From Butyricicoccus intestinisimiae (GTDB lineage Bacteria; Bacillota; Clostridia; Oscillospirales; Butyricicoccaceae): a DNA stretch of 64,000 nucleotides. The stretch spans positions 124,001 through 188,000 of the forward strand of contig NZ_JAHLQI010000006.1 in assembly GCF_018918345.1 (NCBI RefSeq). Reading direction: 5' to 3'. The notes under the pieces were generated by a model, which worked only from the letters and a program-made list of their open reading frames with translations, was not told the origin of the DNA and made no database searches. The position numbers and the translations under genes were made by a program. Each line of letters opens with the position of its first letter. Positions within the stretch are counted from its first letter, which is position 1. Below are positions 16,262-25,675 of the stretch, piece by piece.

Positions 16262-17680
16262 ATGAGAAAAACCAAGATTATTTGCACAATGGGACCGGCT
16301 ACTGACAACATTGAAGTGCTTCGCGCTATGGCGCGTGCAGGCATGAACGTCGCACGCTTCAACTTTTCCCACGGCAGTCACGAGGAACACAAGCAGCGCA
16401 TTGACCGCGTGAAGGCTGTCCGCGAGGAGTACAATCTTCCGATCGCTTTGCTGCTGGACACCAAGGGTCCGGAAATCCGTACCGGTGACATGCAGGACGG
16501 CAAGATTTTCCTCAAGAAGGGCGAACAGATTCGCCTGACACCGCGCGCATGCCTTGGCACGCCGAGCAAAATTTCCATCACCTATCCGGATCTGTATCAG
16601 GACGTGCAGGCAGGCACCAGCATCCTGATTGATGACGGTCTGATTGAACTGCGCGTAGAGCAGACGCAGGAGCAGGATATTCTGTGCCGCGTACTCAACG
16701 ACGGTGCCGTTTCCAACCACAAGGGCATCAATGTTCCGGATGTACATCTGTCCATTCCGTATCTGAGCGACAAGGACAAGTCTGATATCCAGTTCGGCAT
16801 CGAGCAGGGCGTTGATTTTATCGCAGCTTCTTTTGTCCGCACCGCAGACGACGTGCAGCAGCTGCGTATGCTGCTCGATGAAAACGGCGGCGCACACATC
16901 AACATCATTGCAAAGATTGAGAACCAGCAGGGCGTTGAGAACATTGACGGCATTGTTTCGCTGGCTGACGGCGTCATGATCGCCCGCGGCGACATGGGTG
17001 TTGAAATCCCTGCCGAGGATGTTCCGCCGATTCAGAAAATGCTGATTAAGAAGGTAGCGAGCGCCGGCAAGCAGGTTATCACAGCGACCCAGATGCTGGA
17101 TTCCATGATGAAGAACCCGCGTCCGACCCGTGCCGAGGTAACCGACGTTGCCAATGCTATTTACGACGGCACCGGCGCAATCATGCTGTCCGGCGAGACC
17201 GCTGCTGGTCTGTATCCGGTAGAGGCAGTGACCATGATGGCACGCATCGCAGAGCGCACCGAGAATGACATTGACTACCGCAAGCGCTTCTTTGTCCGCA
17301 CCAGAAAGGCAAATCCGGACATTACCGACGCAATCTGTCACGCAACCTGCACGACGGCATATGACCTGAATGCACGTGACATCGTAACCGTTACCAAGTC
17401 CGGCCGTTCCGCGCGCATGGTGGCTCGGTATCGTCCGTCCTGCGGCATTATCGGCTGCACCCCAACCAAGAAGGTTTGGTATCAGCTCAATCTGGCATGG
17501 GGCGTCACACCGGTTCTGCTCAGCGAGACCGACGATGTGTTTGATCTGTTTGATTCTGCACTGGAAACCGCGAAGAATCAGGGTCTGATGCAGTCCGGCG
17601 ACCTCGCAGTTATCACCTCCGGTGTACCGATTGGCGTTTCCGGCACGACCAATATGATTCGTGTTCAGGTTGTCAAGTAA
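16262..17680 (+). CDS. pyk: Pyruvate kinase
   Basis: A 472-residue glycolytic enzyme converting PEP and ADP to pyruvate and ATP. The start RKTKIICTMGPAT, RFNFSHG, LDTKGPEIRTG, the active-site block NIIAKIENQQGV, ARGDMGVE and TATQMLDSM are all present. It stops at the standard length and lacks the extra PEP-utiliser domain that some Firmicute pyruvate kinases carry. The RBS GAGGAG is 6 bases before ATG. Codon use is biased toward C-ending codons as expected for a highly expressed gene. It is monocistronic, with its own promoter and terminator. Confidence 0.97.
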   Translation: MRKTKIICTMGPATDNIEVLRAMARAGMNVARFNFSHGSHEEHKQRIDRVKAVREEYNLPIALLLDTKGPEIRTGDMQDGKIFLKKGEQIRLTPRACLGTPSKISITYPDLYQDVQAGTSILIDDGLIELRVEQTQEQDILCRVLNDGAVSNHKGINVPDVHLSIPYLSDKDKSDIQFGIEQGVDFIAASFVRTADDVQQLRMLLDENGGAHINIIAKIENQQGVENIDGIVSLADGVMIARGDMGVEIPAEDVPPIQKMLIKKVASAGKQVITATQMLDSMMKNPRPTRAEVTDVANAIYDGTGAIMLSGETAAGLYPVEAVTMMARIAERTENDIDYRKRFFVRTRKANPDITDAICHATCTTAYDLNARDIVTVTKSGRSARMVARYRPSCGIIGCTPTKKVWYQLNLAWGVTPVLLSETDDVFDLFDSALETAKNQGLMQSGDLAVITSGVPIGVSGTTNMIRVQVVK

Positions 17681-17693
17681 GATACTCGCAAGA

Positions 17694-17726
17694 CAAAACC
17701 ACCGCTGAAAAGCGGTGGTTTTTTTG
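17694..17726 (+). terminator. Terminator after pyk
   Basis: AAAACCACCGCT/AGCGGTGGTTTT stem with GAAA loop and seven Ts. Confidence 0.92.
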
Positions 17727-17743
17727 TGAAATCAAATCAGTAT

Positions 17744-18667
17744 TTACTTGCTTTCTCCGGATGCTTCGTACTCTTTTTCGCCGAAGTCATCGACGGTCAG
17801 CTCCGGTGTTTTCATGCTGACGCGGGAGAACGGCGGAATAGAGGACGTGATAAATGCCGAGCCGCCGATGGTCGAGCCGCGACCGATGATCGTGTTGCCG
17901 CCCAGAACGGAGGCGTTGGAATAAATCGTGACGTCGTCCTCAATGGTCGGATGGCGTTTTTTGCCCGCCAGCTTGAGACCGGCGCGGGTGGACAGTGCGC
18001 CGAGCGTGACGCCCTGATAAATTTTGACGTTGTTGCCGATGTTGGTTGTCTCACCGATAACCACGCCGGTGCCGTGGTCGATGAAGAAGTATTCGCCGAT
18101 GGTTGCGCCGGAGTTGATGTCAATGCCGGTGCGGCTGTGCGCATGCTCGGTCATGATGCGCGGGATATACGGAATGTTCCGGATATACAGCTCATGTGCA
18201 ATGCGGTACGTGAAAATCGCACGCAGTCCCGGATAAGACAAAATAATCTGTTCTTTGCTGCCCGCAGCCGGATCGCCGTTGAGGGCTGCTTCTACGTCGA
18301 TGAGCAGCAGCTTTTGCAGGCGCGGCAGCTCTGCCATCAGCTCGGCTGCAGCTTCCTCTGCGCGGAGCTCGACGGAACGAGAACGGGCGCCCTCCTGATA
18401 AGCCAGCGCCGCGCGGATCTGCGGATACAGCCGCTCGTAAATGCTGTGCAGCATCTGACCTGCGAAATATGGGGCAGAGGTGCGGGTCGGCTGGTCTGTA
18501 CCAAAATACCCCGGAAACAGCAGCTGGCGGAAATCATTTAAAATATCAATGATTTCGCTGGGGTTTGGGTGTTCCAAGCCGTTTTTATTGAAAAATAATT
18601 CATTGGAATTGTATCCCGCCTGCAGCTGGCGCACGATACTGTCCAAATGATCGTTAAAATGAGACAT
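17744..18667 (-). CDS. epsC: Serine O-acetyltransferase (EpsC/CysE type)
   Basis: A 307-residue enzyme that acetylates serine with acetyl-CoA, the first step of cysteine synthesis. The C-terminal third is a left-handed beta helix of hexapeptide repeats (GIDINSGATIGEYFFIDHG, then GVVIGETTNIGNNVKIYQG) containing the catalytic Asp-His pair in FIDHGTG. The N-terminal ~120-residue helical extension marks the longer EpsC subtype rather than the ~220-residue CysE. Start 18667 (MSHFND) follows GGGAG at 8 bases; 26 upstream in-frame codons run through the promoter and are not used. No cysK is adjacent. Confidence 0.93.
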   Translation of the reverse strand: MSHFNDHLDSIVRQLQAGYNSNELFFNKNGLEHPNPSEIIDILNDFRQLLFPGYFGTDQPTRTSAPYFAGQMLHSIYERLYPQIRAALAYQEGARSRSVELRAEEAAAELMAELPRLQKLLLIDVEAALNGDPAAGSKEQIILSYPGLRAIFTYRIAHELYIRNIPYIPRIMTEHAHSRTGIDINSGATIGEYFFIDHGTGVVIGETTNIGNNVKIYQGVTLGALSTRAGLKLAGKKRHPTIEDDVTIYSNASVLGGNTIIGRGSTIGGSAFITSSIPPFSRVSMKTPELTVDDFGEKEYEASGESK

Positions 18668-18701
18668 GTTTGTTTGCTCCCTTAGAAGATGTTTACAAGT
18701 T

Positions 18702-18730
18702 AGTATAACAATAATTATGGAAGATTGCAA
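18702..18730 (-). promoter_or_regulatory. Promoter of epsC
   Basis: On the minus strand TTGCAA (18725-18730), 17 bases, TATACT (complement at 18702-18707). Confidence 0.65.
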
Positions 18731-18782
18731 CAGACAAGCGCGCAATCAAGCTGCCTAACGGTATATTTATGAATAAATATAA

Positions 18783-18811
18783 TTGACATTTTCGGTAAAA
18801 AAGGCAATAAT
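18783..18811 (+). promoter_or_regulatory. Promoter of glgX-like gene
   Basis: TTGACA (18783-18788), 17-base spacer, AATAAT (18806-18811). It argues against the ATG at 18822 as start, since transcription would begin only a few bases before it. Confidence 0.65.
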
Positions 18812-18872
18812 AATAACATAGATGAAAAACTGGCACGTTTTCGATGCGCTGTCTGAAAATGAGGTGGAGTGT

Positions 18873-21032
18873 ATGACCGAACGGGGTCATTCTGAAAAGA
18901 TGGAATATAAAAAAGAGATGGGAGCGCAAGCAGCTTTCTGTGCACCGAACGTACGCTTTTTTCAGCATCCTATGCGCGAAATTGCGGGGTATCACACCTG
19001 TCAGGGCTATTGCCTGCAAAACGGCGCATATGAACTGCCGAACGGTGTGAATTTTACCATATCTTCTATGGGCGCAACGAGTGTTTCTCTGCTGCTGTTC
19101 TATCGCCGGGCACAGAAACCGTATGCTGTTCTTCCGTTTCCAGAGGAATATCGGGTGGGAAATGTCTACTCGATGATTGTTTTCGGCTTGGATATTGGAG
19201 AATTTGAGTACGCATACAGCATAGACGGCCCGAACGATCCGGCACGCGGCATGCTGTTTGACCCGAAAAATATTATTTTGGATCCATATGCGCGCGCTGT
19301 GGCAGGTCAGTCTAAGTGGGGAACCAAGGCAATTCCCGGCAGCTATCGCGGCCGCATTGTCTCCTCGTACTTCAATTGGGAGAACGTGCAGTCTCCGCAC
19401 ATTCCTATGCAGGATTTGGTTATTTATGAAATGCATGTGCGCGGCTTTTCCAAACACGAATCGTCCGGCGTCGCCAATCCGGGCACCTTTGACGGCATCA
19501 TTGAAAAGATTGCGTATCTCAAAGACCTCGGTGTCAATGCCGTGGAGCTGATGCCGATTTTTGAATTCGATGAGATGCGGGATATGCGCGTTCATGACGG
19601 AAAATTGCTGCTCGATTATTGGGGTTACAATCCGGTGTGCTTTTTTGCGCCGAATACGGCGTATTCCGCAGACCATGAGCTGACCCATGAGGGTGATGAA
19701 CTGCGGCGGCTGGTGCGCGCGCTGCACAAAAACGGCATGGAAATCATTCTCGATGTGGTATTTAATCACACGGCGGAGGGCAATCAGGACGGCCCGATTT
19801 TCTCGCTCAAGGGCGTGGATAACTCGATTTACTATCTGCTTGCACCGGACGGAACATATTATAACTTTAGCGGCTGCGGCAATACCGTCAACTGCAACCA
19901 TCCGATTGTGCACCAGATGATTGTCGCCTGTCTGCGCTATTGGGTCATTGAATACCGCATTGACGGTTTCCGCTTTGATTTGGCGTCGATTCTCGGACGA
20001 AATGAGGACGGCACGCCGATGCATAACCCGCCGCTGCTGGAATCGCTGGCGGTTGACCCAATTCTCAGCAAGGTCAAATTGATTGCGGAGGCATGGGACG
20101 CAGGCGGATTGTATCAGGTCGGTTCGTTCCCGTCGCGCAGCAACCGCTGGGCGGAGTGGAACGGAAAGTATCGAGACGATGTGCGCTGTTTCCTCAAGGG
20201 TGACGGCGGCATGGCAACACAGCTGACTTATCGTATGCTGGGTTCGCCGGATTTGTACCAGCCGGATGAACGCGGTGAATGTGCGTCCGTTAACTTCATC
20301 ACCTGTCATGATGGATTCACGCTTCACGATTTGTTCTCATACAATGCCAAGCACAATGAGGCGAACGGCTGGAAAAATACCGACGGTGACAACAACAACA
20401 ACAGCTGGAACTGCGGCGAAGAAGGCGAGACCAAAAATCAGGACGTCAATAACCTGCGCCGCCGTCTGCAAAAGAATGCCGTGACCGTGCTGATGTGTTC
20501 GCGCGGCACACCGATGTTCCTCGCAGGCGATGAATTCGGCAATTCGCAGTTCGGCAATAACAACGCGTACTGTCAGGACAACGAAATTTCGTGGCTGAAC
20601 TGGGACGACTTAGAAAAGAATCAGGATTTGTATCATTTCTTCCGGTATATGATTCATTTCCGCAAAAAGCATCCGATTTTGCGGCGGCATACCCGCCCGG
20701 CAAAAAGCCGTTTTCCGGAAACCAGTCTGCACGCAATGACCCCGTGGGATGCAAATTATCAGTATGATTCCCGCGTCATCGGCGTGACCTTTGCCGGACG
20801 CAATATGGAAGATACGGCGGACGATATCGTTCACATTGTTATGAACTCGCATTGGGAAGGTCATCAGGTCTGTCTGCCGGATTTGCCGAACGGTCAGGAC
20901 TGGTATATTGCGGTCAATACGTTCAATGGGCCAGACAGCGACTGTGTAGAAGAAGTTGAGGATATGCAGTGCGTGCGCAGCGGCATTCTATGGATTCAGC
21001 CGCGCTCTGTCGTCATTCTTGTCGCACAGTAA
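18873..21032 (+). CDS. glgX: Glycogen debranching enzyme (GlgX/isoamylase type)
   Basis: A 719-residue family GH13 enzyme that cleaves alpha-1,6 branches in glycogen. An N-terminal carbohydrate-binding-like beta domain (about residues 20-140) precedes the catalytic barrel. Conserved pieces are YEMHVRGFSKH, DVVFNHTAEG, the nucleophile Asp369 in RIDGFRFDLAS, the acid Glu406 in LIAEAWDAGG, and TCHDGFTLHD; then AGDEFGNSQFGNNNAYCQDN, characteristic of GlgX. Start 18873 (MTERGHS) follows AGGTGG; ATG 18822 is too close to the promoter. Its neighbour glucokinase suggests a glycogen/glucose utilisation theme. Confidence 0.9.
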   Translation: MTERGHSEKMEYKKEMGAQAAFCAPNVRFFQHPMREIAGYHTCQGYCLQNGAYELPNGVNFTISSMGATSVSLLLFYRRAQKPYAVLPFPEEYRVGNVYSMIVFGLDIGEFEYAYSIDGPNDPARGMLFDPKNIILDPYARAVAGQSKWGTKAIPGSYRGRIVSSYFNWENVQSPHIPMQDLVIYEMHVRGFSKHESSGVANPGTFDGIIEKIAYLKDLGVNAVELMPIFEFDEMRDMRVHDGKLLLDYWGYNPVCFFAPNTAYSADHELTHEGDELRRLVRALHKNGMEIILDVVFNHTAEGNQDGPIFSLKGVDNSIYYLLAPDGTYYNFSGCGNTVNCNHPIVHQMIVACLRYWVIEYRIDGFRFDLASILGRNEDGTPMHNPPLLESLAVDPILSKVKLIAEAWDAGGLYQVGSFPSRSNRWAEWNGKYRDDVRCFLKGDGGMATQLTYRMLGSPDLYQPDERGECASVNFITCHDGFTLHDLFSYNAKHNEANGWKNTDGDNNNNSWNCGEEGETKNQDVNNLRRRLQKNAVTVLMCSRGTPMFLAGDEFGNSQFGNNNAYCQDNEISWLNWDDLEKNQDLYHFFRYMIHFRKKHPILRRHTRPAKSRFPETSLHAMTPWDANYQYDSRVIGVTFAGRNMEDTADDIVHIVMNSHWEGHQVCLPDLPNGQDWYIAVNTFNGPDSDCVEEVEDMQCVRSGILWIQPRSVVILVAQ

Positions 21033-21033
21033 G

Positions 21034-22065
21034 ATGACACAGCAGGAAACCGTAAAACAAGCGCTGCGCCGTTTGTGCGCGTGGTATCAGCAGGGACATC
21101 GGGATTTGCCGTGGCGGCGTACCCAAGATCCGTATGCTGTTTGGATTTCCGAGATTATGCTGCAGCAGACGCGGGTGCAGGCGGTCATCCCGTACTATGA
21201 ACGCTTTATGCGGGCACTTCCGACCGTGCAGGCACTTGCCGAGGTGCCGGAGGAACAGCTGCTCAAGCTGTGGGAGGGGCTGGGATATTATTCCCGCGCC
21301 CGCAATCTGCAAAAGGCGGCGCGAACCGTTTGTGCGGAATTTGACGGACGCATGCCGCGTGACCGAGATGCGCTGCTGACGTTGTCCGGCATCGGTGCGT
21401 ATACGGCGGGAGCAGTCGCATCCATTGCAGGCGGGCAGTGTTGTCCCGCGGTGGACGGCAATGTTCTGCGCGTGCTGTCGCGGCTGTTCGCGCGCGATTG
21501 GGATATTACATCGCAAAAGGTCAAGCAGCTGGCAGAGCAGGAATTGCAGCCGGCGATGCCGTGCGCGTGTCCCGGAGACTGTAATCAGGCATTGATGGAA
21601 CTGGGTGCGATGATCTGTGTGCCGAACGGCGCACCGGACTGTGCGCACTGTCCGCTCGCGGATTTGTGCGAAGCGCAAAAGACGCATAGACAGCTTGATT
21701 TTCCGGTCAAAAAGCCAAAAAAAGCGCGTCCGATTGAGCGGCGTGTGGTGTATATCATTTGGAAAGACGGCAGAATTGCCGTGCGCAAGCGTCCGAAGCA
21801 AGGACTTCTGGCAAATCTGTGGGAATTTCCCCATGTGCTGGAGGGAGAGGACGCACAGCAGGCGTTTGGTATAGCCTTGACCCAGCAAAAGCCGCTCAGG
21901 CAGGCAAAACACGTGTTCACTCACTTGGAATGGCATATGACCGGCGTGCAGGCACAGACGAGCGACGGTGGCACGTTTACATGGGTGACGCCGCAGCAGC
22001 TGGAACAAGAGATTGCGCTTCCCAGTGCATTTCGTGTCTACCGCACGATTGCGCTGCAAGCATAG
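21034..22065 (+). CDS. mutY: Adenine DNA glycosylase MutY
   Basis: A 343-residue base excision repair enzyme that removes adenine mispaired with 8-oxoguanine. HhH-GPD fold: ISEIMLQQTRVQAVIPYY with the catalytic Glu, the hairpin LSGIGAYTAGAVASIAGG and VDGNVLRVLSR with the catalytic Asp. The iron-sulfur loop is CVPNGAPDCAHCPLADLC (C-x7-C-x2-C-x5-C), one residue longer in the first gap than the E. coli pattern. A C-terminal NUDIX-like domain (about residues 230-343) recognises 8-oxoG. It starts one base after the glgX stop, so it is read from the glgX message. Confidence 0.95.
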   Translation: MTQQETVKQALRRLCAWYQQGHRDLPWRRTQDPYAVWISEIMLQQTRVQAVIPYYERFMRALPTVQALAEVPEEQLLKLWEGLGYYSRARNLQKAARTVCAEFDGRMPRDRDALLTLSGIGAYTAGAVASIAGGQCCPAVDGNVLRVLSRLFARDWDITSQKVKQLAEQELQPAMPCACPGDCNQALMELGAMICVPNGAPDCAHCPLADLCEAQKTHRQLDFPVKKPKKARPIERRVVYIIWKDGRIAVRKRPKQGLLANLWEFPHVLEGEDAQQAFGIALTQQKPLRQAKHVFTHLEWHMTGVQAQTSDGGTFTWVTPQQLEQEIALPSAFRVYRTIALQA

Positions 22066-22095
22066 ATAAAACACAGAGAGCAAGGAGATACGGCA

Positions 22096-23046
22096 ATGAG
22101 AGACTATTACTTTGGCGTAGATGTTGGCGGCACAACGATAAAAATGGGACTGTACAGCCAAAAATCCGGTTGGGTGAAAAAATGGGAAATCCCGACCCGC
22201 AAGGAGAATGGCGGTATGTATGTGCTGGATGATATTGCCGCAGCCGTGTATGCGGCACAGCAGGAATTTGATTTGGACAACGCGAGAACCGCGGGCATCG
22301 GCATCGGTGTGCCGGGACCTGTGCTCAAAAAGAGCATCGTCAACGGCTGTGTCAATGTTGGCTGGGACGTTGTCAACGTGTCCGAAGAACTGGGCAAGCG
22401 TACCGGACTGCCGGTGTATGTCGAAAACGATGCAAACATTGCCGCACTCGGCGAGCAATGGAAGGGTGCAGGCAAAGACTATCAGAGCGTGGCTCTGCTG
22501 ACGCTGGGCACCGGTGTCGGCGGCGGCATCATTCTGGACGGCAAGATTGTTTCCGGCTTTCAGGGCGGCGGCGGAGAAGTTGGCCATCTGCCGGTGGTAC
22601 GGGATGCTGTGCGCAGCTGCAATTGCGGAAAGGCGGACTGTGTCGAGCTGGCAGGCTCTGCGACCGGCGTGCTGAACTGTGCAAAGCAGCTACTTAGTGA
22701 AACAGACGAGCCGTCCGCCATGCGCGACATCGAAAATCTGTCTGCGAAAGACGTTTGTGACTGCTGCGCGGCAGGTGATGCCTTGGCGCGGAAGTGCATA
22801 GACCGTGCGGCGGACGCACTGGGCACAGCGCTCGCCTGCATTGGCTGCATTGTCAATCCGGAGGCATTTTTGTTCGGCGGCGGCATGGCGGCGGCAGGAG
22901 ATATTCTGCTCGAGCCGATTGGCCGCGTGTACAATGCAAAAGTATTCCCGCCGCTGCGCGGCACGCCGATTTTACAGGCGACGCTGGGCAACGAGGCAGG
23001 CATTACCGGCGCGGTGCGTCTGGTACAGATTGAACAGCAAGCATAA
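22096..23046 (+). CDS. glk: ROK-family glucokinase
   Basis: A 316-residue sugar kinase, most likely glucokinase. The ATP phosphate loop DVGGTTIKMG is at residues 9-18, LGTGVGGGII marks the second phosphate loop, and the ROK zinc site is visible as GGGGEVGH plus Cys175, Cys177 and Cys182 (CNCGKADC). The sugar-binding block VENDANIAALGE is intact. Length and start (AAGGAG 8 bases upstream) are normal. It is the last gene of the glgX-mutY-glk run and ends in a terminator. Confidence 0.93.
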   Translation: MRDYYFGVDVGGTTIKMGLYSQKSGWVKKWEIPTRKENGGMYVLDDIAAAVYAAQQEFDLDNARTAGIGIGVPGPVLKKSIVNGCVNVGWDVVNVSEELGKRTGLPVYVENDANIAALGEQWKGAGKDYQSVALLTLGTGVGGGIILDGKIVSGFQGGGGEVGHLPVVRDAVRSCNCGKADCVELAGSATGVLNCAKQLLSETDEPSAMRDIENLSAKDVCDCCAAGDALARKCIDRAADALGTALACIGCIVNPEAFLFGGGMAAAGDILLEPIGRVYNAKVFPPLRGTPILQATLGNEAGITGAVRLVQIEQQA

Positions 23047-23050
23047 CAAG

Positions 23051-23084
23051 AAAGACCGTTTGCATCGGCGAACGGTCTTTTTTT
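23051..23084 (+). terminator. Terminator after glk
   Basis: AAAGACCGTT (23051-23060) pairs with AACGGTCTTT (23071-23080), followed by Ts. Confidence 0.92.
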
Positions 23085-23125
23085 GCGCCTGTGCGCATAT
23101 CATGACAGGGAAGGAGGGACACCGA

Positions 23126-23326
23126 ATGGATGAGACAATTCGGAGCGCACTGCTGTGCATGGGAATCTGTCTGGGGATTTTTGCGGCAGCGCAGTGGCTG
23201 CGCGCGACTGGCGCGCTGTCCTTCCTGCCGGAGAGCCGCGCGGGCAGTGTGACGGCTGTGCTGGGCGGACAGATGATAGAGCGCGAATGGGGCGGACTGA
23301 CTGCCGTTTTTTCTTCCGGCGGATGA
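23126..23326 (+). CDS. Small single-pass membrane protein upstream of site-2 protease
   Basis: A 66-residue protein with one hydrophobic segment (about residues 8-24, ALLCMGICLGIFAAAQWL) and a short extracytoplasmic or cytoplasmic tail. AAGGAGGG precedes the ATG at good distance. Its stop overlaps the protease start in an ATGA junction, so the two are translationally coupled. I do not recognise the sequence. Position suggests a partner or regulator of the protease, in the way SpoIVFA precedes SpoIVFB in Bacillus, but there is no visible similarity to SpoIVFA. Confidence 0.7.
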   Translation: MDETIRSALLCMGICLGIFAAAQWLRATGALSFLPESRAGSVTAVLGGQMIEREWGGLTAVFSSGG

Positions 23327-23931
23327 AGGGACGGCTGCTTGTATCGCCCTCGTTTTATGTGTTTTGGGCGGTCTTTTGTCTGCTGGACACCCAGAATATT
23401 CTGCCGGTGTTTGCGCTGGCGGCGATGCTGCACGAGCTGGGACATGCGGCGGCGATTGCGTGTTTGGGCGGAAGCATTCGATGTGTGCGGCTGCACGCGG
23501 CAGGTGCCGTGATTATGCAGGGCACGCCGCTTTCCGGCGGACGGGAATGCGTCGTTGCGCTCGCGGGTCCTGTGACCGGCTTGCTCGCAGCTGTCGCGTT
23601 TGCGTATTTCCGGCAGCCGATAGAGGCAGGTGCCAATTTGGTGCTGTCGCTGTTCAATTTGCTGCCGATTGTGCCGCTGGACGGCGGTATCGCCGTGCGC
23701 AGTCTGCTGGGTCTGCTGCCGCCCACGGCGGCGCGGGTGGGATGCCGAATTTTATACGGCAGTTCGGTGCTGGCGGCGTTTGCACTGGCCGTGTTTGGCG
23801 GTGTTCTGCTGTGGCAGACCGGCAGCAATCCGGCGGGGCTGTCGGTGGGGATTTGCCTGCTCGGAAGCCATGCGGATTTGTTGCGTGATGCGCGAAAATA
23901 TGCTATCATTACAAAGAATGAGATTGGATGA
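23323..23931 (+). CDS. Site-2 protease family (M50) membrane metalloprotease, SpoIVFB-like
   Basis: A 202-residue intramembrane zinc protease. The HELGH motif (His37, Glu38, His41) lies in a membrane segment, and the third ligand motif NLLPIVPLDGG is near residue 110. Five to six hydrophobic segments fill the protein, which is close to the SpoIVFB core without the CBS domain. Substrate is unknown; SpoIVFB cleaves pro-sigma K, but no sigma factor gene is near. It overlaps both neighbours by four bases (ATGA), placing it in a unit with the small membrane protein and CarD. Confidence 0.85.
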   Translation: MKGRLLVSPSFYVFWAVFCLLDTQNILPVFALAAMLHELGHAAAIACLGGSIRCVRLHAAGAVIMQGTPLSGGRECVVALAGPVTGLLAAVAFAYFRQPIEAGANLVLSLFNLLPIVPLDGGIAVRSLLGLLPPTAARVGCRILYGSSVLAAFALAVFGGVLLWQTGSNPAGLSVGICLLGSHADLLRDARKYAIITKNEIG

Positions 23932-24437
23932 ATGAGGTGATACACACGTTCTGTGTTGGAGATCAGGTTCTTCATCCCCTGCACGGTGCAGGGACAATCA
24001 CATCCATTACGATTCGACAAAACGGAGATAATCGGCAGCCATATTATGCCATGCATCTGCTGATAGATGATGCAGAATTGCTCATTCCGGTTGCGTGCGA
24101 AACGCGCATTGGACTGCGGCGTATTTGTTCCAAACAGACCGCACAGGAAATTTTAGCGGGAAACATCGGGACCCTTCCGCCGCAGCCGTCCAGATGGAAC
24201 TGTCGGCAGCGGGAAAATATGGCGCGCATTCGGTCGGGAGATATTCGACAGGTGGCGCAGGTTGTCATCTGCCTGCATATGCGCGGCAGACGGCGGGCGC
24301 TGGCGGGGAGTGAACAGCGCGTGCTGGCGTGCGCGGAAAAAATTTTGTATTCTGAACTGATGCTGGCTGTCTCCGCGACAAGAGAAGAGATTGAACAAAC
24401 GCTGGAGCCGCAGTGGAGCAAGCTGCGGCGGAGATAG
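23928..24437 (+). CDS. CarD/CdnL-family RNA polymerase-binding regulator
   Basis: A 169-residue protein with the Tudor-like RNA polymerase interaction domain at the N-terminus (VGDQVLHPLHGAGTITSI, then YYAMHLLIDDAELLIPV) and a helical DNA-binding C-terminal half (QVAQVVICLHMRGRRRAL, AEKILYSELMLAV). CarD proteins stabilise open promoter complexes. The ATG overlaps the protease stop (ATGA). Adjacency to ispD and ispF is a very common arrangement for this family in bacteria. Confidence 0.85.
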   Translation: MNEVIHTFCVGDQVLHPLHGAGTITSITIRQNGDNRQPYYAMHLLIDDAELLIPVACETRIGLRRICSKQTAQEILAGNIGTLPPQPSRWNCRQRENMARIRSGDIRQVAQVVICLHMRGRRRALAGSEQRVLACAEKILYSELMLAVSATREEIEQTLEPQWSKLRRR

Positions 24438-24464
24438 AGAGAGCCGGCGGAAAGGAATCAACCC

Positions 24465-25202
24465 ATGCTGAATTTACGGAAGAAAACGATACAGGACAAG
24501 CAGCAAACGCGCGGAAAGCAGGTCTATGCCATCATTCCGGCGGCCGGATCTTCGCAGAGAATGGGCGGCGGAAATAAATTGGTGATGGAGCTGCATGGAC
24601 AGCCGATTTTGTGCCGCACCCTGCAGGTCTTTGAGGCGTGTCCGGCGATTGACGGCATCGTTCTCGTGTGCCGCAAGCAGGATCAGGCAAATTATGCATC
24701 TCTGTGTGCGGATTGGAACATCAGCAAGCTGCATAAGATTGTGGAAGGCGGCCCGACCCGCGAACACTCTGTGCTCAACGGCATTCTTGCCTGTGAAAAA
24801 GACATTGGCTATGTTGCCATTCACGATGCGGCGCGCCCGCTCATCACGGAGGAAATCATCGCGGAAGCGGTGGAGGTTGCCATGCGTGATTCGGCTGCCG
24901 CGCCGGGCGTTGCCTGCAAGGACAGCATTCAGGTCATTCAAAACGGCAAAATGGTGAAAAATATCGCAAGAGAGAGCGTGATTGCCGTACAGACGCCGCA
25001 GTGCTTTGACATTGATTTGATTTGCGCGGCGCTGACCAAGGCGCTGGAATCCGGCGAAAGCCTGACCGATGACTGCGGTGCAGTCACGGCGCTGGGACAG
25101 CCGATTACCATCACCAGAGGAAGCTACGAAAACATTAAAATCACGACGCCCGAAGATGTAGTACAGGGCGAGGCGATTTTGAAAGGAAGACGACAAAAAT
25201 GA
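24465..25202 (+). CDS. ispD: 2-C-methyl-D-erythritol 4-phosphate cytidylyltransferase
   Basis: A 245-residue enzyme of the MEP isoprenoid pathway (MEP plus CTP to CDP-ME). The CTP loop [40 protein letters not shown] and VQTPQCF are intact. The ~20-residue N-terminal leader before the nucleotide loop is slightly longer than usual but the GGAAAGGA upstream supports the start. It overlaps ispF in an ATGA junction. Confidence 0.95.
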   Translation: MLNLRKKTIQDKQQTRGKQVYAIIPAAGSSQRMGGGNKLVMELHGQPILCRTLQVFEACPAIDGIVLVCRKQDQANYASLCADWNISKLHKIVEGGPTREHSVLNGILACEKDIGYVAIHDAARPLITEEIIAEAVEVAMRDSAAAPGVACKDSIQVIQNGKMVKNIARESVIAVQTPQCFDIDLICAALTKALESGESLTDDCGAVTALGQPITITRGSYENIKITTPEDVVQGEAILKGRRQK

Positions 25203-25675
25203 GAATTGGTCACGGCTATGACGTACACCGTCTGGTAGAGGGCAGAGCGTGCATCATCGGCGGCGTAGAGATTCCCTATACCAAAGGACTGCTCGGACAC
25301 AGCGACGCGGATGTGCTGACGCATGCGATTATGGACGCCCTGCTCGGCGCGGCAGCGCTCGGAGACATCGGACACCTGTTTCCGGATCAGGACGATGCGT
25401 TCTTGAATGCGGACAGCTTGGTTCTGCTGCAAAAGGTGCAGGAAGTGCTGACGCAAAACGGCTGGAAGCTGGGCAATCTGGACGCGACAGTCATCGCGCA
25501 GGCGCCGAAAATGGCGCCGCATATCGCGGCAATGCGCGAAAAGATTGCGGCTTGTCTGCAAACCGATGTGCGCAACGTCAGCATCAAGGCGACGACGGAG
25601 GAGCATTTGGGCTTTACCGGCTCCGGCGAGGGCATTTCCGCTCATGCCGTGTGCCTGCTGGAACCGCTGGCATGA
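25199..25675 (+). CDS. ispF: 2-C-methyl-D-erythritol 2,4-cyclodiphosphate synthase
   Basis: A 158-residue MEP-pathway enzyme that cyclises CDP-ME 2-phosphate. The metal ligands Asp8, His10 (GYDVH) and His42 (LTH after LLGHSDADV) are present, along with [26 protein letters not shown] and AHAVCLL. Standard length. Overlaps ispD and the next gene by four bases each. Confidence 0.97.
   Translation: MRIGHGYDVHRLVEGRACIIGGVEIPYTKGLLGHSDADVLTHAIMDALLGAAALGDIGHLFPDQDDAFLNADSLVLLQKVQEVLTQNGWKLGNLDATVIAQAPKMAPHIAAMREKIAACLQTDVRNVSIKATTEEHLGFTGSGEGISAHAVCLLEPLA

Noticed and set aside
16202-17341. Antisense open frame of 379 codons opposite pyk
   Set aside because: Strong codon bias of pyk leaves few stops on the other strand; pyk is unmistakable.
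18693-20327. Antisense open frame of 544 codons opposite glgX
   Set aside because: No recognisable domain and it covers the divergent promoters of epsC and glgX.
21013-22587. Antisense open frame of 524 codons opposite mutY and glk
   Set aside because: Spans two real genes and their boundary, with no RBS or domain.
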